A stretch of DNA of 64,000 nt from NCBI RefSeq assembly GCF_900107305.1, contig NZ_FNPL01000003.1:124001-188000 (forward strand), given 5' to 3'. Positions 42,790-50,429 of this stretch are shown here, one piece after another. The notes under the pieces were generated by a model. It was not told the origin of the DNA and did not search any database. It was given only the letters and a program-made list of their open reading frames with translations. Made by a program: the position numbers and the translations under genes. The stretch's first letter is position 1. The number at the start of each line of letters is the position of its first letter. The stretch is from Thermoactinomyces sp. DSM 45892. GTDB lineage: Bacteria > Bacillota > Bacilli > Thermoactinomycetales > Thermoactinomycetaceae.

Positions 42790-43590
42790 TTGAATCATCG
42801 TTCTGTCGCAATTACGATTACCAGCGGAAAAGGTGGAGTAGGAAAATCAACTACTGTTGCTTCTGCTGGCTTAGGATTGGCTCAGTTAGGCTACCGGGTT
42901 TGCTTGGTCGATACGGATATTGGTCTTCGTAAGTTAGACCTGATGCTAGGGTTAGAGAACCGGATTGTGTATGACTTGGTAGATGTTGTAGAAGGACAAT
43001 GTAAGATCAGACAAGCCTTAGTGCGCCATAAGGAGTATCCGGATTTGGCGTTGTTACCAGCAGCCCAAACACGTTATAAAGAAGAAGTCGTTCCACAACA
43101 GATGGAGCAGTTGATTCATGAGCTTCGAAAAGAATTTGATTATATTCTAATTGATTCACCCGCAGGAATTGAAGGTGGATTTCGTAATGCCATTGTGGCT
43201 GCTGACCGTGCCATTATCGTTGTAAATCCAGAAATCCCATCTGTACGGGATTCGGATCGGGTTATTGGACTTCTGGAGTCAGCTAATATAGGACAAATTG
43301 ATCTCATTATCAATCGAGTCCAATCGGATATGGTAAAGGATGGAGATATGCTTAGTGTAGAACGAGTCCAAAACCATTTAGCCATCAATTTACTGGGAAT
43401 CGTACCAGAAGACAAACGGATTATCCGTTCTTCCAATACAGGGGAGCCGGTCATTTTAGACGATAAATCAATGGCTGGAAAAGCATATGCCAACATTGCT
43501 CGTCGTCTTTCTGGTCATGACGTTCCATTCTTAGAGTTAGAGTCGGATACATTGATCTCAAAAATCAAACGCTTGTTTCATATAGCATAG
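42790..43590 (+). CDS. minD: Septum site-determining protein MinD
   Basis: 266 residues. The deviant Walker A KGGVGKST (residues 14-21), switch region LVDTDIGLRKLDLMLGLENR, LIDSPAGIEGG and the C-terminal amphipathic membrane-targeting helix LISKIKRLFHI are all present. MinD binds the membrane with ATP to position the division site. TTG 42790 is favoured over TTG 42784 because AAAGGGG then has 9-base spacing. A MinE-like gene follows directly. No minC is in the window. Confidence 0.93.
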   Translation: MNHRSVAITITSGKGGVGKSTTVASAGLGLAQLGYRVCLVDTDIGLRKLDLMLGLENRIVYDLVDVVEGQCKIRQALVRHKEYPDLALLPAAQTRYKEEVVPQQMEQLIHELRKEFDYILIDSPAGIEGGFRNAIVAADRAIIVVNPEIPSVRDSDRVIGLLESANIGQIDLIINRVQSDMVKDGDMLSVERVQNHLAINLLGIVPEDKRIIRSSNTGEPVILDDKSMAGKAYANIARRLSGHDVPFLELESDTLISKIKRLFHIA

Positions 43591-43606
43591 GGGGCGCGAA
43601 TGGAAT

Positions 43607-43864
43607 ATGACATTTTTAAATATGTTTGGTAGTAAAGAAGAACCGACCGCTACCAAGGCAGATGATCGTTTATCCTTAGTTTTAAGCTATCAGCGTTCTG
43701 ATATAGATGAGAGAAAGCTAAAGTTCTTTCAAGCGAGATTGATCGAACTTTGTGATGAATTTGACTTTGATGTTGTGGGACAAGTTACGATAATTCCTCA
43801 ATCCAAGGAACGAACGACGATTATTAACGCCAGTATTCCGGTTCGCAGAAAAGAAAATGGGTAA
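43607..43864 (+). CDS. minE: Cell division topological specificity factor MinE
   Basis: 85 residues. An N-terminal membrane-targeting-like segment (MTFLNMFG), then ADDRLSLVLSYQRSDI, which fits MinE ('A..RL.lvL...R'), then the dimerisation domain LIELCDEFDFDVVGQV and VTIIPQ..RTTIINASIPV. MinE stimulates MinD ATPase and drives pole-to-pole oscillation. It starts 17 bases after minD with a weak ribosome site, so translational coupling is likely. Confidence 0.85.
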   Translation: MTFLNMFGSKEEPTATKADDRLSLVLSYQRSDIDERKLKFFQARLIELCDEFDFDVVGQVTIIPQSKERTTIINASIPVRRKENG

Positions 43865-43893
43865 AAGCACGATCCATCTGGTTCGTGCTTTTT
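43864..43893 (+). terminator. Terminator after minDE
   Basis: AAGCACGA / TCGTGCTT with a 9-base loop and TTTTTT. Confidence 0.85.
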
Positions 43894-43898
43894 TCTCC

Positions 43899-44597
43899 TT
43901 ATAGAAAATGCCGATGTTGTAAACGACTGGACAAAAAATCTGCCACGATATTGGGGAAGTTTTTGTCCTCTTCTAATGTTAATAAAGCGATCGAAACACG
44001 AGTACATCCATATTGTCTCATTAATCGAACTAATTGATCTTTTGTTGCGGGAGTAGATCGACCGTATCGGTCTTCGAACGTTTTTAAAATTAATGATTCT
44101 TCAAATGAAGGATGTGCTTTTTGGATTGTAGCTCGATTCAATTGCCAGTCTTGTAGTTGTCGTCGTTTGCGGGGGCGTTGTTCCGGGACGAACGAGAACT
44201 TTTCCGGATTTTTTCGGCGTAGTGTATAGATTCTTTGATAAATAGCACCTTGTGTCCGAGATAGTTTTGACTCTAATTCTGCAATCGCAGTGGAAAGAGA
44301 TTTGCCTTCTTTCAAAAAACGATTTACCGTAGCAATGACGAGATCTTCTTCTTCTTTCTCCCAACTGTTTAAGCGAAATGTGATTGGGTCCCCATCATTT
44401 TGGATAAATCGATGGGGATTTTCTGCACGTAATTTTCGAACATGAGACATAATCCCCGCGTATCCTCTATTTAAATCTAATGAGATTTGCTTTAATAAAT
44501 CTCGATCTCGTTTACCTGCCGCAGATCCTTTATTTATAGCCTCTATAATATAGGTATTTTCTTCCTCAGTATACTTTCCTTTTTTTGGATCATACAT
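43899..44597 (-). CDS. RsfA-like Myb/SANT-repeat DNA-binding protein
   Basis: 232 residues from ATG 44597 (GAAAGGAG upstream). The frame stays open to 44876. It has two tandem Myb-like repeats. The first is KYTEEENTYIIEAINKG with LRAENPHRF. The second is SWEKEEEDLVIATVNRFLKE with LRRKNPEKF. This is as in RsfA-type prespore regulators, where one repeat is more usual. A third helical C-terminal domain (PATKDQLVRLMRQYGCTRVS) is not recognised. Possible modulator of forespore genes. Confidence 0.65.
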   Translation of the reverse strand: MYDPKKGKYTEEENTYIIEAINKGSAAGKRDRDLLKQISLDLNRGYAGIMSHVRKLRAENPHRFIQNDGDPITFRLNSWEKEEEDLVIATVNRFLKEGKSLSTAIAELESKLSRTQGAIYQRIYTLRRKNPEKFSFVPEQRPRKRRQLQDWQLNRATIQKAHPSFEESLILKTFEDRYGRSTPATKDQLVRLMRQYGCTRVSIALLTLEEDKNFPNIVADFLSSRLQHRHFL

Positions 44598-44748
44598 TTT
44601 CCGAACTCCTTTCTCCATAAAATCTGGATACTCTATATTTATTAATATAACAGAAAAGACAGTCATTTTTCTACGTAGGTATAAAAAGGGGGATTCATGA
44701 CGATACACATTAATAGGTTTTATTTTTTGGAAAAAGGAGGAAATGAAG

Positions 44749-45171
44749 ATGAATTCTTTATCTATAAAAGAAATTAGCTCTTTCCTATCGACACGAATAC
44801 ATTTTCCAAAGAAGTCTCCCGCAGAATCACCACCACATAAAAACTGGGATGCTTCCGCTCGTGCTGCCATTGTCATTTTATGGGGACTTCTTGTTTATCC
44901 TCAATTAGATAAAGATCTTCAACAAAGAAGACAGAAAAAGGCTGTTACCATTGCTGAATTACAACGACTATTTTTTGAATATCTTGGCAGTAAAGAACAA
45001 TGTATGCAAATTTTATTATTGCTAAAGAACCATGATTACATACGAATGGATGAAGAACAAACGACGATTTTTGCGGGTACAGAACTTTACAAAGCAGTAG
45101 ACGCATTAAAGATGTATCGATTGTTTCGTGATTCGATCATATCTCGTTCATTTTATCAACAAAATCAATGA
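44749..45171 (+). CDS. Hypothetical winged-helix-like protein
   Basis: 140 residues from ATG 44749 (AGGAGG 8 bases before). ATG 44743 is too close to the site. The middle AAIVILWGLLVYPQLDKDLQ is hydrophobic but short. The C-terminal VTIAELQRLFFEYLGS and LLKNHDYIRMDEEQTTIFAG suggest a winged-helix fold. Divergent from the RsfA-like gene. No family assigned. Confidence 0.6.
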   Translation: MNSLSIKEISSFLSTRIHFPKKSPAESPPHKNWDASARAAIVILWGLLVYPQLDKDLQQRRQKKAVTIAELQRLFFEYLGSKEQCMQILLLLKNHDYIRMDEEQTTIFAGTELYKAVDALKMYRLFRDSIISRSFYQQNQ

Positions 45172-45207
45172 AACCAGCTTGATGTTTTGCTAAGCTGGTT
45201 TTTTTAT
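45172..45207 (+). terminator. Terminator after the winged-helix-like gene
   Basis: AAACCAGCTT / AAGCTGGTTT with T-run. Confidence 0.85.
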
Positions 45208-45211
45208 CTGC

Positions 45212-45370
45212 TTATTCTTTGGTTCCTGTATCAAGCAATTGATCAATTTCATGGCGAATTTTTATTAAATCTTCTGATGAGAGCTTAGAAAGATCACGGA
45301 TCATGATCTCTAGTTTCATAGATCGGAATTCTTCCAGAAAGGGTGGCATATAATGATTCTTAACTGACAT
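45212..45370 (-). CDS. Small helical protein (52 aa)
   Basis: Minus-strand frame beginning MSVKNHYMPPFLEEFRSMKL and ending in LSSEDLIKIRHEIDQLLDT. AAAGGAG lies 8 bases before the ATG. It is entirely helical with no cysteines or membrane segment. Possibly a small sporulation-type protein, but no family is recognised. Convergent with the upstream gene and sharing its terminator. Confidence 0.6.
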   Translation of the reverse strand: MSVKNHYMPPFLEEFRSMKLEIMIRDLSKLSSEDLIKIRHEIDQLLDTGTKE

Positions 45371-45593
45371 AGGAAAAACTCCTTTCGATTAAATGGTTAC
45401 ATTTAGTGTAATTTTTATTTTATCAAAATCAAGAATGAATTGTGGATGAAATCATAACGATTAGTTAAGAGCTACTTGTTTTCTTCGTTCAAAAAAAATG
45501 TACTTTTTTGGTTTTGATTTACGTAATTGGGGTATAAAAGGTTTTAATCATGTTTACTCGTCTCTAAAATAAAAGATAAGAGGTGCTGGAGAT

Positions 45594-45764
45594 ATGCAAG
45601 AAAAACTACATGCACTGGAAGAGCGGTTAAACCAATTGGAGCAAGAATACTTATTAGCAAAAGAGCGTCATGAGTTCTTGCAACAATACGATTTGTATGA
45701 AGAGATGAAGCAGATTTGGAAAGAACGTCGAGATCTTAAAAAGCAAGCAAAGCTTTGTAGTTGA
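45594..45764 (+). CDS. Small coiled-coil protein (56 aa)
   Basis: Frame MQEKLHALEERLNQLEQEYL ... ending KKQAKLCS, with AGAGGTG 9 bases upstream. It is a continuous heptad coiled coil with one cysteine near the end. A clear terminator follows (45777-45813). Possibly a spore-related small protein given the SASP gene next to it. Confidence 0.65.
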   Translation: MQEKLHALEERLNQLEQEYLLAKERHEFLQQYDLYEEMKQIWKERRDLKKQAKLCS

Positions 45765-45776
45765 AGATAAAATAGC

Positions 45777-45813
45777 AAAAGCAGATGTCTCCGAAACGAG
45801 ATATCTGCTTTTT
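45777..45813 (+). terminator. Terminator after the small coiled-coil gene
   Basis: AAAGCAGAT-G-TCTC / GAGA-T-ATCTGCTTT with TTTTATATTTTT. Confidence 0.85.
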
Positions 45814-45917
45814 ATATTTTTTGTTTGATGCAAAATAAAAAGTACCAAAATTTCCTACACATGAAAAAATCATTTCGACACAATATAAGAGTACAAACAG
45901 CGAGGAGGTGAAACAAA

Positions 45918-46112
45918 ATGCGTAACTCTAACTCATTGGTTGTAAACGGTGCAACTCAAGCTCTTGATCAAATGAAGTATGAGATCGCTTCTGAGTTTGG
46001 TGTACAACTTGGTGGTGAAACTACTTCACGTGCTAACGGTAGCGTAGGTGGAGAAATCACTAAACGTCTTGTGGCTTTAGCTGAATCACAACTTGGCGGA
46101 TTCCGTGGTTAA
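45918..46112 (+). CDS. Alpha/beta-type small acid-soluble spore protein
   Basis: 64 residues. The sequence [20 protein letters not shown] and [20 protein letters not shown] is the alpha/beta SASP signature, including the GPR protease cleavage site (E-I/F-A-SE). SASPs coat forespore DNA and are degraded at germination. GAGGAGG precedes the ATG. A hairpin terminator whose near-copy appears at 50.34 kb follows. Confidence 0.96.
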   Translation: MRNSNSLVVNGATQALDQMKYEIASEFGVQLGGETTSRANGSVGGEITKRLVALAESQLGGFRG

Positions 46113-46128
46113 TTGAATACTTGGTTAG

Positions 46129-46157
46129 AAAGGCAGTGGTGATCCCACTGCCTTTCG
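46129..46157 (+). terminator. Terminator after SASP gene (hairpin copy 1)
   Basis: AAAGGCAGTGG / CCACTGCCTTT around a short loop. A near-copy lies at 50341-50375. Confidence 0.8.
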
Positions 46158-46187
46158 TCATTTTGAGGCGATAAACTGCGCTGACAC

Positions 46188-47513
46188 TTAATGGCTTAAG
46201 GATTGATTAGATAACCATTTCATAAGGGTGATTTTTTTATTATTTATAAACTTGGATACTTCATTATTGTACACGTAAATCCATGACCAATGTCCATCGT
46301 ATTCGTATGGCGTTCCGTCCTCTTTTTTGTATAAACCCGAAGTGTCAATAACGTTATCAAATAAGGATAAATGCACATTCTTGGCTCCGGCATCTATCAG
46401 ACGATTATAAGTCGGAACGACAAAATCGTTGACTGGTACGATGGTATCTGTTTTAGCGGCAACAAACCAAATAGGAACGTCTTTCATGCGCTGGATATCT
46501 CGATTAGAAATAAGGGTATCACGTAAAGCTTCACATGTTGGAAATGCAGCTGCAAAGAATCTGGGAAAACGTTGAATCATACGCATTGTCATGTAACCAC
46601 CGTTCGAATTCCCGCCAATATAAATTCGTTTAAGGTCAATATCTTTATTTTGAGCAACATAGTTTGTAATCAAATTCATAAGGGCACCTTCATATTTTGA
46701 ACTTCCATTTTCCTCTCTAGAGCCATCCATCCAGTATGTTGGTGTTTGTGGAGCTAATACATAAGCGCCGCCGAAATAGGATTGTATACTACTTGATGAA
46801 AAATTAGCAGCTTTATTGGCGGCAATGGGAATAGTTGGATCTGTTCCGCCTTCTCCCCCGCCATGTAACCATATAATTAAAGGATTTTTCTGATGATCTT
46901 TAGTGGGTTTAAAATCAGCATATGTCAATGTAATATCACCATAAGTAGATTTACCTGTTGAGAATTCATCTACTAAATTGATCGATCCACCTGAATATGT
47001 GTCTATGATTAATCCAGATATTTTTCCACGTGGTGTAACGATGTCCTTTTGCTGAGTGATCACATATTTACTATGAATCCAGCTATTGGTAAATGAATCT
47101 ATATCGAAATTCATGGGCGATCCTAAAGATATAGACGGACCAATTTCCATTTCGAAGACGACATAATTCCCTGATTTACGAGAAGGATTCCCTTTTTTAT
47201 CGGCTACATAAGCATTTGTAACTGTCCGGTATCCTTTTTCTAACAGAGGATTTGCTAAACGGTTATCCACTCTAGTCACATGTACTTTAAATGTATGAGT
47301 CGTAACAGATTTAACGGGAATCGACCTACCTAAATTGACAATCACCTTTGTAATCATGGCCCCCCAATCCTCTATTTCTGTAACAGTCTGATATGAGGGT
47401 GGTTTGGGCTTCACTTCCTTAGCTAATGCCTCTACACGGAATGAAAAGATGGTTCCAAATACTATAGTGCATAATAGAAATAATTTAAAGAATTTTTTCA
47501 TTTTAATTGACAT
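46188..47513 (-). CDS. Secreted alpha/beta-hydrolase (esterase/depolymerase-like)
   Basis: 441 residues. Signal peptide about 1-31 (KKFFKLFLLCTIVFG..ALA), a beta-rich N-terminal domain (about 40-200) of the type seen in front of bacterial esterases, then the hydrolase. The oxyanion loop is HGGGEGG (217-223). The nucleophile Ser303 lies in GNSNGG, Asp356 in AKTDTIVP and His408 in YDGHWSW. GGAGGG is 8 bases before the ATG. The substrate is unknown. It is divergent from the capsid-like gene. It lies within the block bounded by the two copied hairpins. Confidence 0.85.
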   Translation of the reverse strand: MSIKMKKFFKLFLLCTIVFGTIFSFRVEALAKEVKPKPPSYQTVTEIEDWGAMITKVIVNLGRSIPVKSVTTHTFKVHVTRVDNRLANPLLEKGYRTVTNAYVADKKGNPSRKSGNYVVFEMEIGPSISLGSPMNFDIDSFTNSWIHSKYVITQQKDIVTPRGKISGLIIDTYSGGSINLVDEFSTGKSTYGDITLTYADFKPTKDHQKNPLIIWLHGGGEGGTDPTIPIAANKAANFSSSSIQSYFGGAYVLAPQTPTYWMDGSREENGSSKYEGALMNLITNYVAQNKDIDLKRIYIGGNSNGGYMTMRMIQRFPRFFAAAFPTCEALRDTLISNRDIQRMKDVPIWFVAAKTDTIVPVNDFVVPTYNRLIDAGAKNVHLSLFDNVIDTSGLYKKEDGTPYEYDGHWSWIYVYNNEVSKFINNKKITLMKWLSNQSLSH

Positions 47514-47799
47514 AAATGTTTCCCTCCTAAAATCTTAAATCTGTCATAGGTCCATTGTTGTAGGACATACAATAATTAGTTATTATTTACTATATTTTAA
47601 ACGTTTTATAAATATGTAATACATTAAAAAAAGTATTTCCTGTATTGCAAGCCTATAAAACATTTACAAAAAAATGCTTATCTATAAAAAGAAACCTACT
47701 TAACACAAGGAAATATTACATGTAACAGGAAATCGAAACAATACACAGAAGTAGTATTAATCAATATAAGAAACTATCAAACTTAGGAAGGTGATTTTA
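47514..47799. other. AT-rich divergent intergenic region
   Basis: 286 bases between the divergent hydrolase and capsid-like genes, about 75% A+T. I find no open frame of note, no hairpin and no strong SigA promoter. It must hold both promoters, possibly sporulation-type, but none stands out by eye. Confidence 0.6.
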
Positions 47800-48663
47800 G
47801 TGCCATTAAATCAACAAGTACAATTCTTGTCTATTGATGCTTTAGCACTGGGATTAATTGAAAATGCCCCTAAACGGATGCAATACCTTCCCTTTTTTCC
47901 TTTTTATTCGATTAAAGGAAGCGCATTGCGCTATGTTCGTACGCCCGAATTAGTACCTGCCGAAATAATTGGATTCGGTGATGCGATTGAAGATCAGACT
48001 TCATTGCCAGAAGAGCCTGTTATCTTCCCTATGACAGAATTTGCAACTCAATTTGTAGTGTCATATACGGGACAAGATGTCTATAGTGACACAAATAATT
48101 TATTGCAAGTGGAGCATGATTCAGCTATCAGACAGCTTCTATATCGTTTTAGTAAGGAACTTCAAAACGGTTCAGATGGATTTCTTGGATTTAAACAACT
48201 CATTTCTTTGGAGAACTCCGTTGATCTAAGAGGTGCTACACTTACCCTTGAAGATTTGGATCGGGCAAAAGGGAAAATTCGTATCCGAAATGGAGAATCT
48301 GGAATCATTATTACAAATGAACCTGGTTATAGACTGATACGCAAAGCCTACTACAACAGAAATATTCTTCCCCCAGAAGTAAATGGTCATACAGTTTTTG
48401 ATGGCTGGTTAATTTACATAAATGATATGCAGCCATTAAATTGCAATGATTCTGAACCAACAACTAACATCTGGTTTGTGACTTTAGGACCGGGGGGGAT
48501 GCATGGTATTATTCCTGAAAGTGTGGGTGGGAATATGTTTGTAACACGACAAACTTCTCAAGCAGATCAATCACAGACAGTTGTGAGTGTTACTTGGCCT
48601 GTTGGTCTGGCTTTGGGTAGCCAAGGGGCATTATCAGGCATCCTAAATGTAGGAATAAATTAA
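47800..48663 (+). CDS. HK97-fold phage major-capsid-like protein (stand-alone)
   Basis: 287 residues from GTG 47800 with AGGAAGGTGA upstream. GTG 47791 overlaps the ribosome site. Several stretches follow the order seen in tailed-phage major capsid proteins: GSALRYVRTPELVPAEIIGFG (41-60), a spine-helix-like region ending GFLGFKQLIS (127-136), LTLEDLDRA (148-156), FDGWLIYIND (200-209), TNIWFVTLGPGGMHGI (222-237) and a final strand TWPVGLALGSQGALSG (265-280). No protease, portal or terminase is adjacent. An encapsulin-like compartment protein is the alternative reading. I cannot test the fold here. Confidence 0.5.
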   Translation: MPLNQQVQFLSIDALALGLIENAPKRMQYLPFFPFYSIKGSALRYVRTPELVPAEIIGFGDAIEDQTSLPEEPVIFPMTEFATQFVVSYTGQDVYSDTNNLLQVEHDSAIRQLLYRFSKELQNGSDGFLGFKQLISLENSVDLRGATLTLEDLDRAKGKIRIRNGESGIIITNEPGYRLIRKAYYNRNILPPEVNGHTVFDGWLIYINDMQPLNCNDSEPTTNIWFVTLGPGGMHGIIPESVGGNMFVTRQTSQADQSQTVVSVTWPVGLALGSQGALSGILNVGIN

Positions 48664-48686
48664 AAAGTAGAAAGGATGAGTTGTTT

Positions 48687-49148
48687 ATGAACGGACCATT
48701 TTTCATTTCTGCACAATATTTGACGGGTATGATGGGTGGATTACACGAACAGGGAGGTTTGCAAGGTCAAGGGATACGACATAGTGAGAGGAGGTCTCAA
48801 ATGCGAGGTCAAGGGATACGGCATAGAGAGAGGAGGCCTCAAATGCAAGGGGAATATTTTGATGGCACGATTGGATTCCCAAATCCAGGTCTCAAACCAG
48901 GGGTCGACTGGTGGGGATATTCGCCGGGCGGCGACTGGATTCTTGGAGAGATCGATGGGCAAGGGATACGACATAGCAATAGAAAACCACAAATGCAAGG
49001 GGAATACTTTAATGGCACGATTGGATTCCCGAATCCAGGCCTCAAACCAGGGATTGACTGGAGGGATTATCCGCTGGAAGGTGACGGAATTTCTAGTGAA
49101 CTGCAAGGAAATGGATATCAGCCACCACACGGTCCAAGACCCACGTGA
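48687..49148 (+). CDS. Small Gly/Arg-rich repeat protein
   Basis: 153 residues from ATG 48687 (AAAGGATG 10 bases upstream). It contains two roughly 42-residue repeats, each with GQGIRH, QMQGEYF and GTIGFPNPGLKPG-DW. A shorter third copy of the GQGIRH.ERR motif lies at the front. Arg/His-rich and Gly-rich with no hydrophobic segment. It lies 23 bases after the capsid-like gene in the same direction. It could be a capsid-associated or cargo protein. No family is recognised. Confidence 0.65.
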   Translation: MNGPFFISAQYLTGMMGGLHEQGGLQGQGIRHSERRSQMRGQGIRHRERRPQMQGEYFDGTIGFPNPGLKPGVDWWGYSPGGDWILGEIDGQGIRHSNRKPQMQGEYFNGTIGFPNPGLKPGIDWRDYPLEGDGISSELQGNGYQPPHGPRPT

Positions 49149-49184
49149 TATATGAAATCGAACTTGAATTTAAGAGTAAAAGTC

Positions 49185-49224
49185 TCCCTAGTACATACAA
49201 TATCGATATTGTATGTACTAGGGA
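49185..49224. repeat. 40-bp perfect palindrome
   Basis: Two uninterrupted 20-bp arms (left arm TCCCTAGTACATACAATATC) meeting at ATCGAT with no loop. It lies between the repeat-protein and peptidase genes. No T-run follows, so it is not a classical terminator. Confidence 0.85.
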
Positions 49225-49324
49225 ATTTCCTTAAAGAGACTAATTTACACAGATAGCAAGTTCATTAAACAAGATGTTGTTTATATTTATATCCATCAAA
49301 AAAGTGAAGGTGTGAGAATATATT

Positions 49325-50332
49325 ATGGTATGTCAAAAAAATCATACACAAGTTGTTCCGGTTTATGTAATAACAGAACATTCATTAGAGCCATTTTTTG
49401 ATCCTGTTCAATATGCTGGTGCTCTGTTACAAAACTCTAATCACTCGTTTCCTGAAGGTATTGAATTTGAATTAGAACAAGTAGATAGTGTATGGGACTA
49501 CACATTGTATGAGTTGCAAAATGTAACAACACCACGAGCCATTACTATTATGATGATAAATATCCTTCAAAAAGAAAATTTGCATTTTAAAGGATTTGCA
49601 TGGAAAGGAAGTCAAGAAAATAATTATACTGGACTCATTATGTTGTATTTAAATCCACATGATTCATTTTCAGCACACCTTCAGACACTAGTCCATGAAT
49701 TGGGACATGTTTATGGATTAAATCACTCGTTGGATGAACAAGGTGCGATGTATCCAGTTCAACAATCGAGTGAAAGTATATATTTCTCCCAACCAGAACT
49801 AGATATTATTCTCAGTAATAAAAGGTTATACGGCTACCAAAAGGAAGATTGTGAATGTTGTGAGGATGATATGGGTGGTATGTCGATAGACAATTATTTT
49901 CCATATGTTATGGAGTTGGCGTTAAGATATCAAAATGCTCCTTATCAGTTCGATGGGATAGGGAATCCTGGTTTTGATTGTTCTGGATTATGGATGACAG
50001 TTTTTCAGCATATAGGTATTCATTTACCTAGAATGGTTGAAGATCAATATGTAGCTTTTAAACATATTCCTGGGGATCAATTACAACAGGGAGATTTCAT
50101 TTTCTTTACTGCAACAGGAAATGGAATGTATGTAAGTCATGTGGGCATGTATGTGGGAGCAAACCACATGTATAATAGTAATAGAAAGCAGGGGGTAGGT
50201 TTTACGGGTTTAACCCCTTATTGGCAGGCTAGGATTATAGGCTATGGAAGAGTTAGTTTGGATATAAATAATAGAAGAAGTGTTGAAAAGAAAGCAACTA
50301 ACATAAATGATGTAAACTTTGGGAACTACTAG
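49325..50332 (+). CDS. Matrixin-like metalloprotease fused to NlpC/P60 peptidase
   Basis: 335 residues. The N-terminal zinc protease has HELGHVYGLNH (124-134; His124, Glu125, His128, His134) and a Met-turn in GAMYPV. A Cys/Glu linker (CECCEDD, about 176-182) joins it to an NlpC/P60 domain with Cys219 in GFDCSGLW, His272 in SHVGMYVG and a third polar residue near 281. NlpC/P60 enzymes cut peptidoglycan peptides. No signal peptide or membrane segment is seen, unusual for this pair. The ribosome site is weak (AAGGTG 13 bases away). Third gene after the capsid-like gene. Confidence 0.85.
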   Translation: MVCQKNHTQVVPVYVITEHSLEPFFDPVQYAGALLQNSNHSFPEGIEFELEQVDSVWDYTLYELQNVTTPRAITIMMINILQKENLHFKGFAWKGSQENNYTGLIMLYLNPHDSFSAHLQTLVHELGHVYGLNHSLDEQGAMYPVQQSSESIYFSQPELDIILSNKRLYGYQKEDCECCEDDMGGMSIDNYFPYVMELALRYQNAPYQFDGIGNPGFDCSGLWMTVFQHIGIHLPRMVEDQYVAFKHIPGDQLQQGDFIFFTATGNGMYVSHVGMYVGANHMYNSNRKQGVGFTGLTPYWQARIIGYGRVSLDINNRRSVEKKATNINDVNFGNY

Positions 50333-50340
50333 AAAATCCA

Positions 50341-50375
50341 TCTGAGGGCAGTGGTGAGATCCTACTGCCTTTCGT
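50341..50375 (+). terminator. Terminator after the protease/NlpC gene (hairpin copy 2)
   Basis: GGCAGTGGTGAGATCCTACTGCC-type hairpin with CTTTCGTTATC after it, nearly the same as the one at 46129-46157. Confidence 0.75.
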
Positions 50376-50429
50376 TATCTCTTTTGTTATAATGAGAGAA
50401 ACTTTTCGTTATGAAAAAAGGAGTTTTTT

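Noticed and set aside
48736-49155. Alternative frames across the repeat protein (139 and 129 residues)
   Set aside because: They mirror the DNA repeats. The frame at 48687 has the ribosome site and good spacing to the capsid-like gene.
47800-50332. Complete prophage
   Set aside because: No integrase, terminase, portal, tail or holin gene is present, and no tRNA-type attachment repeats were found. Only the capsid-like gene and a peptidase remain.
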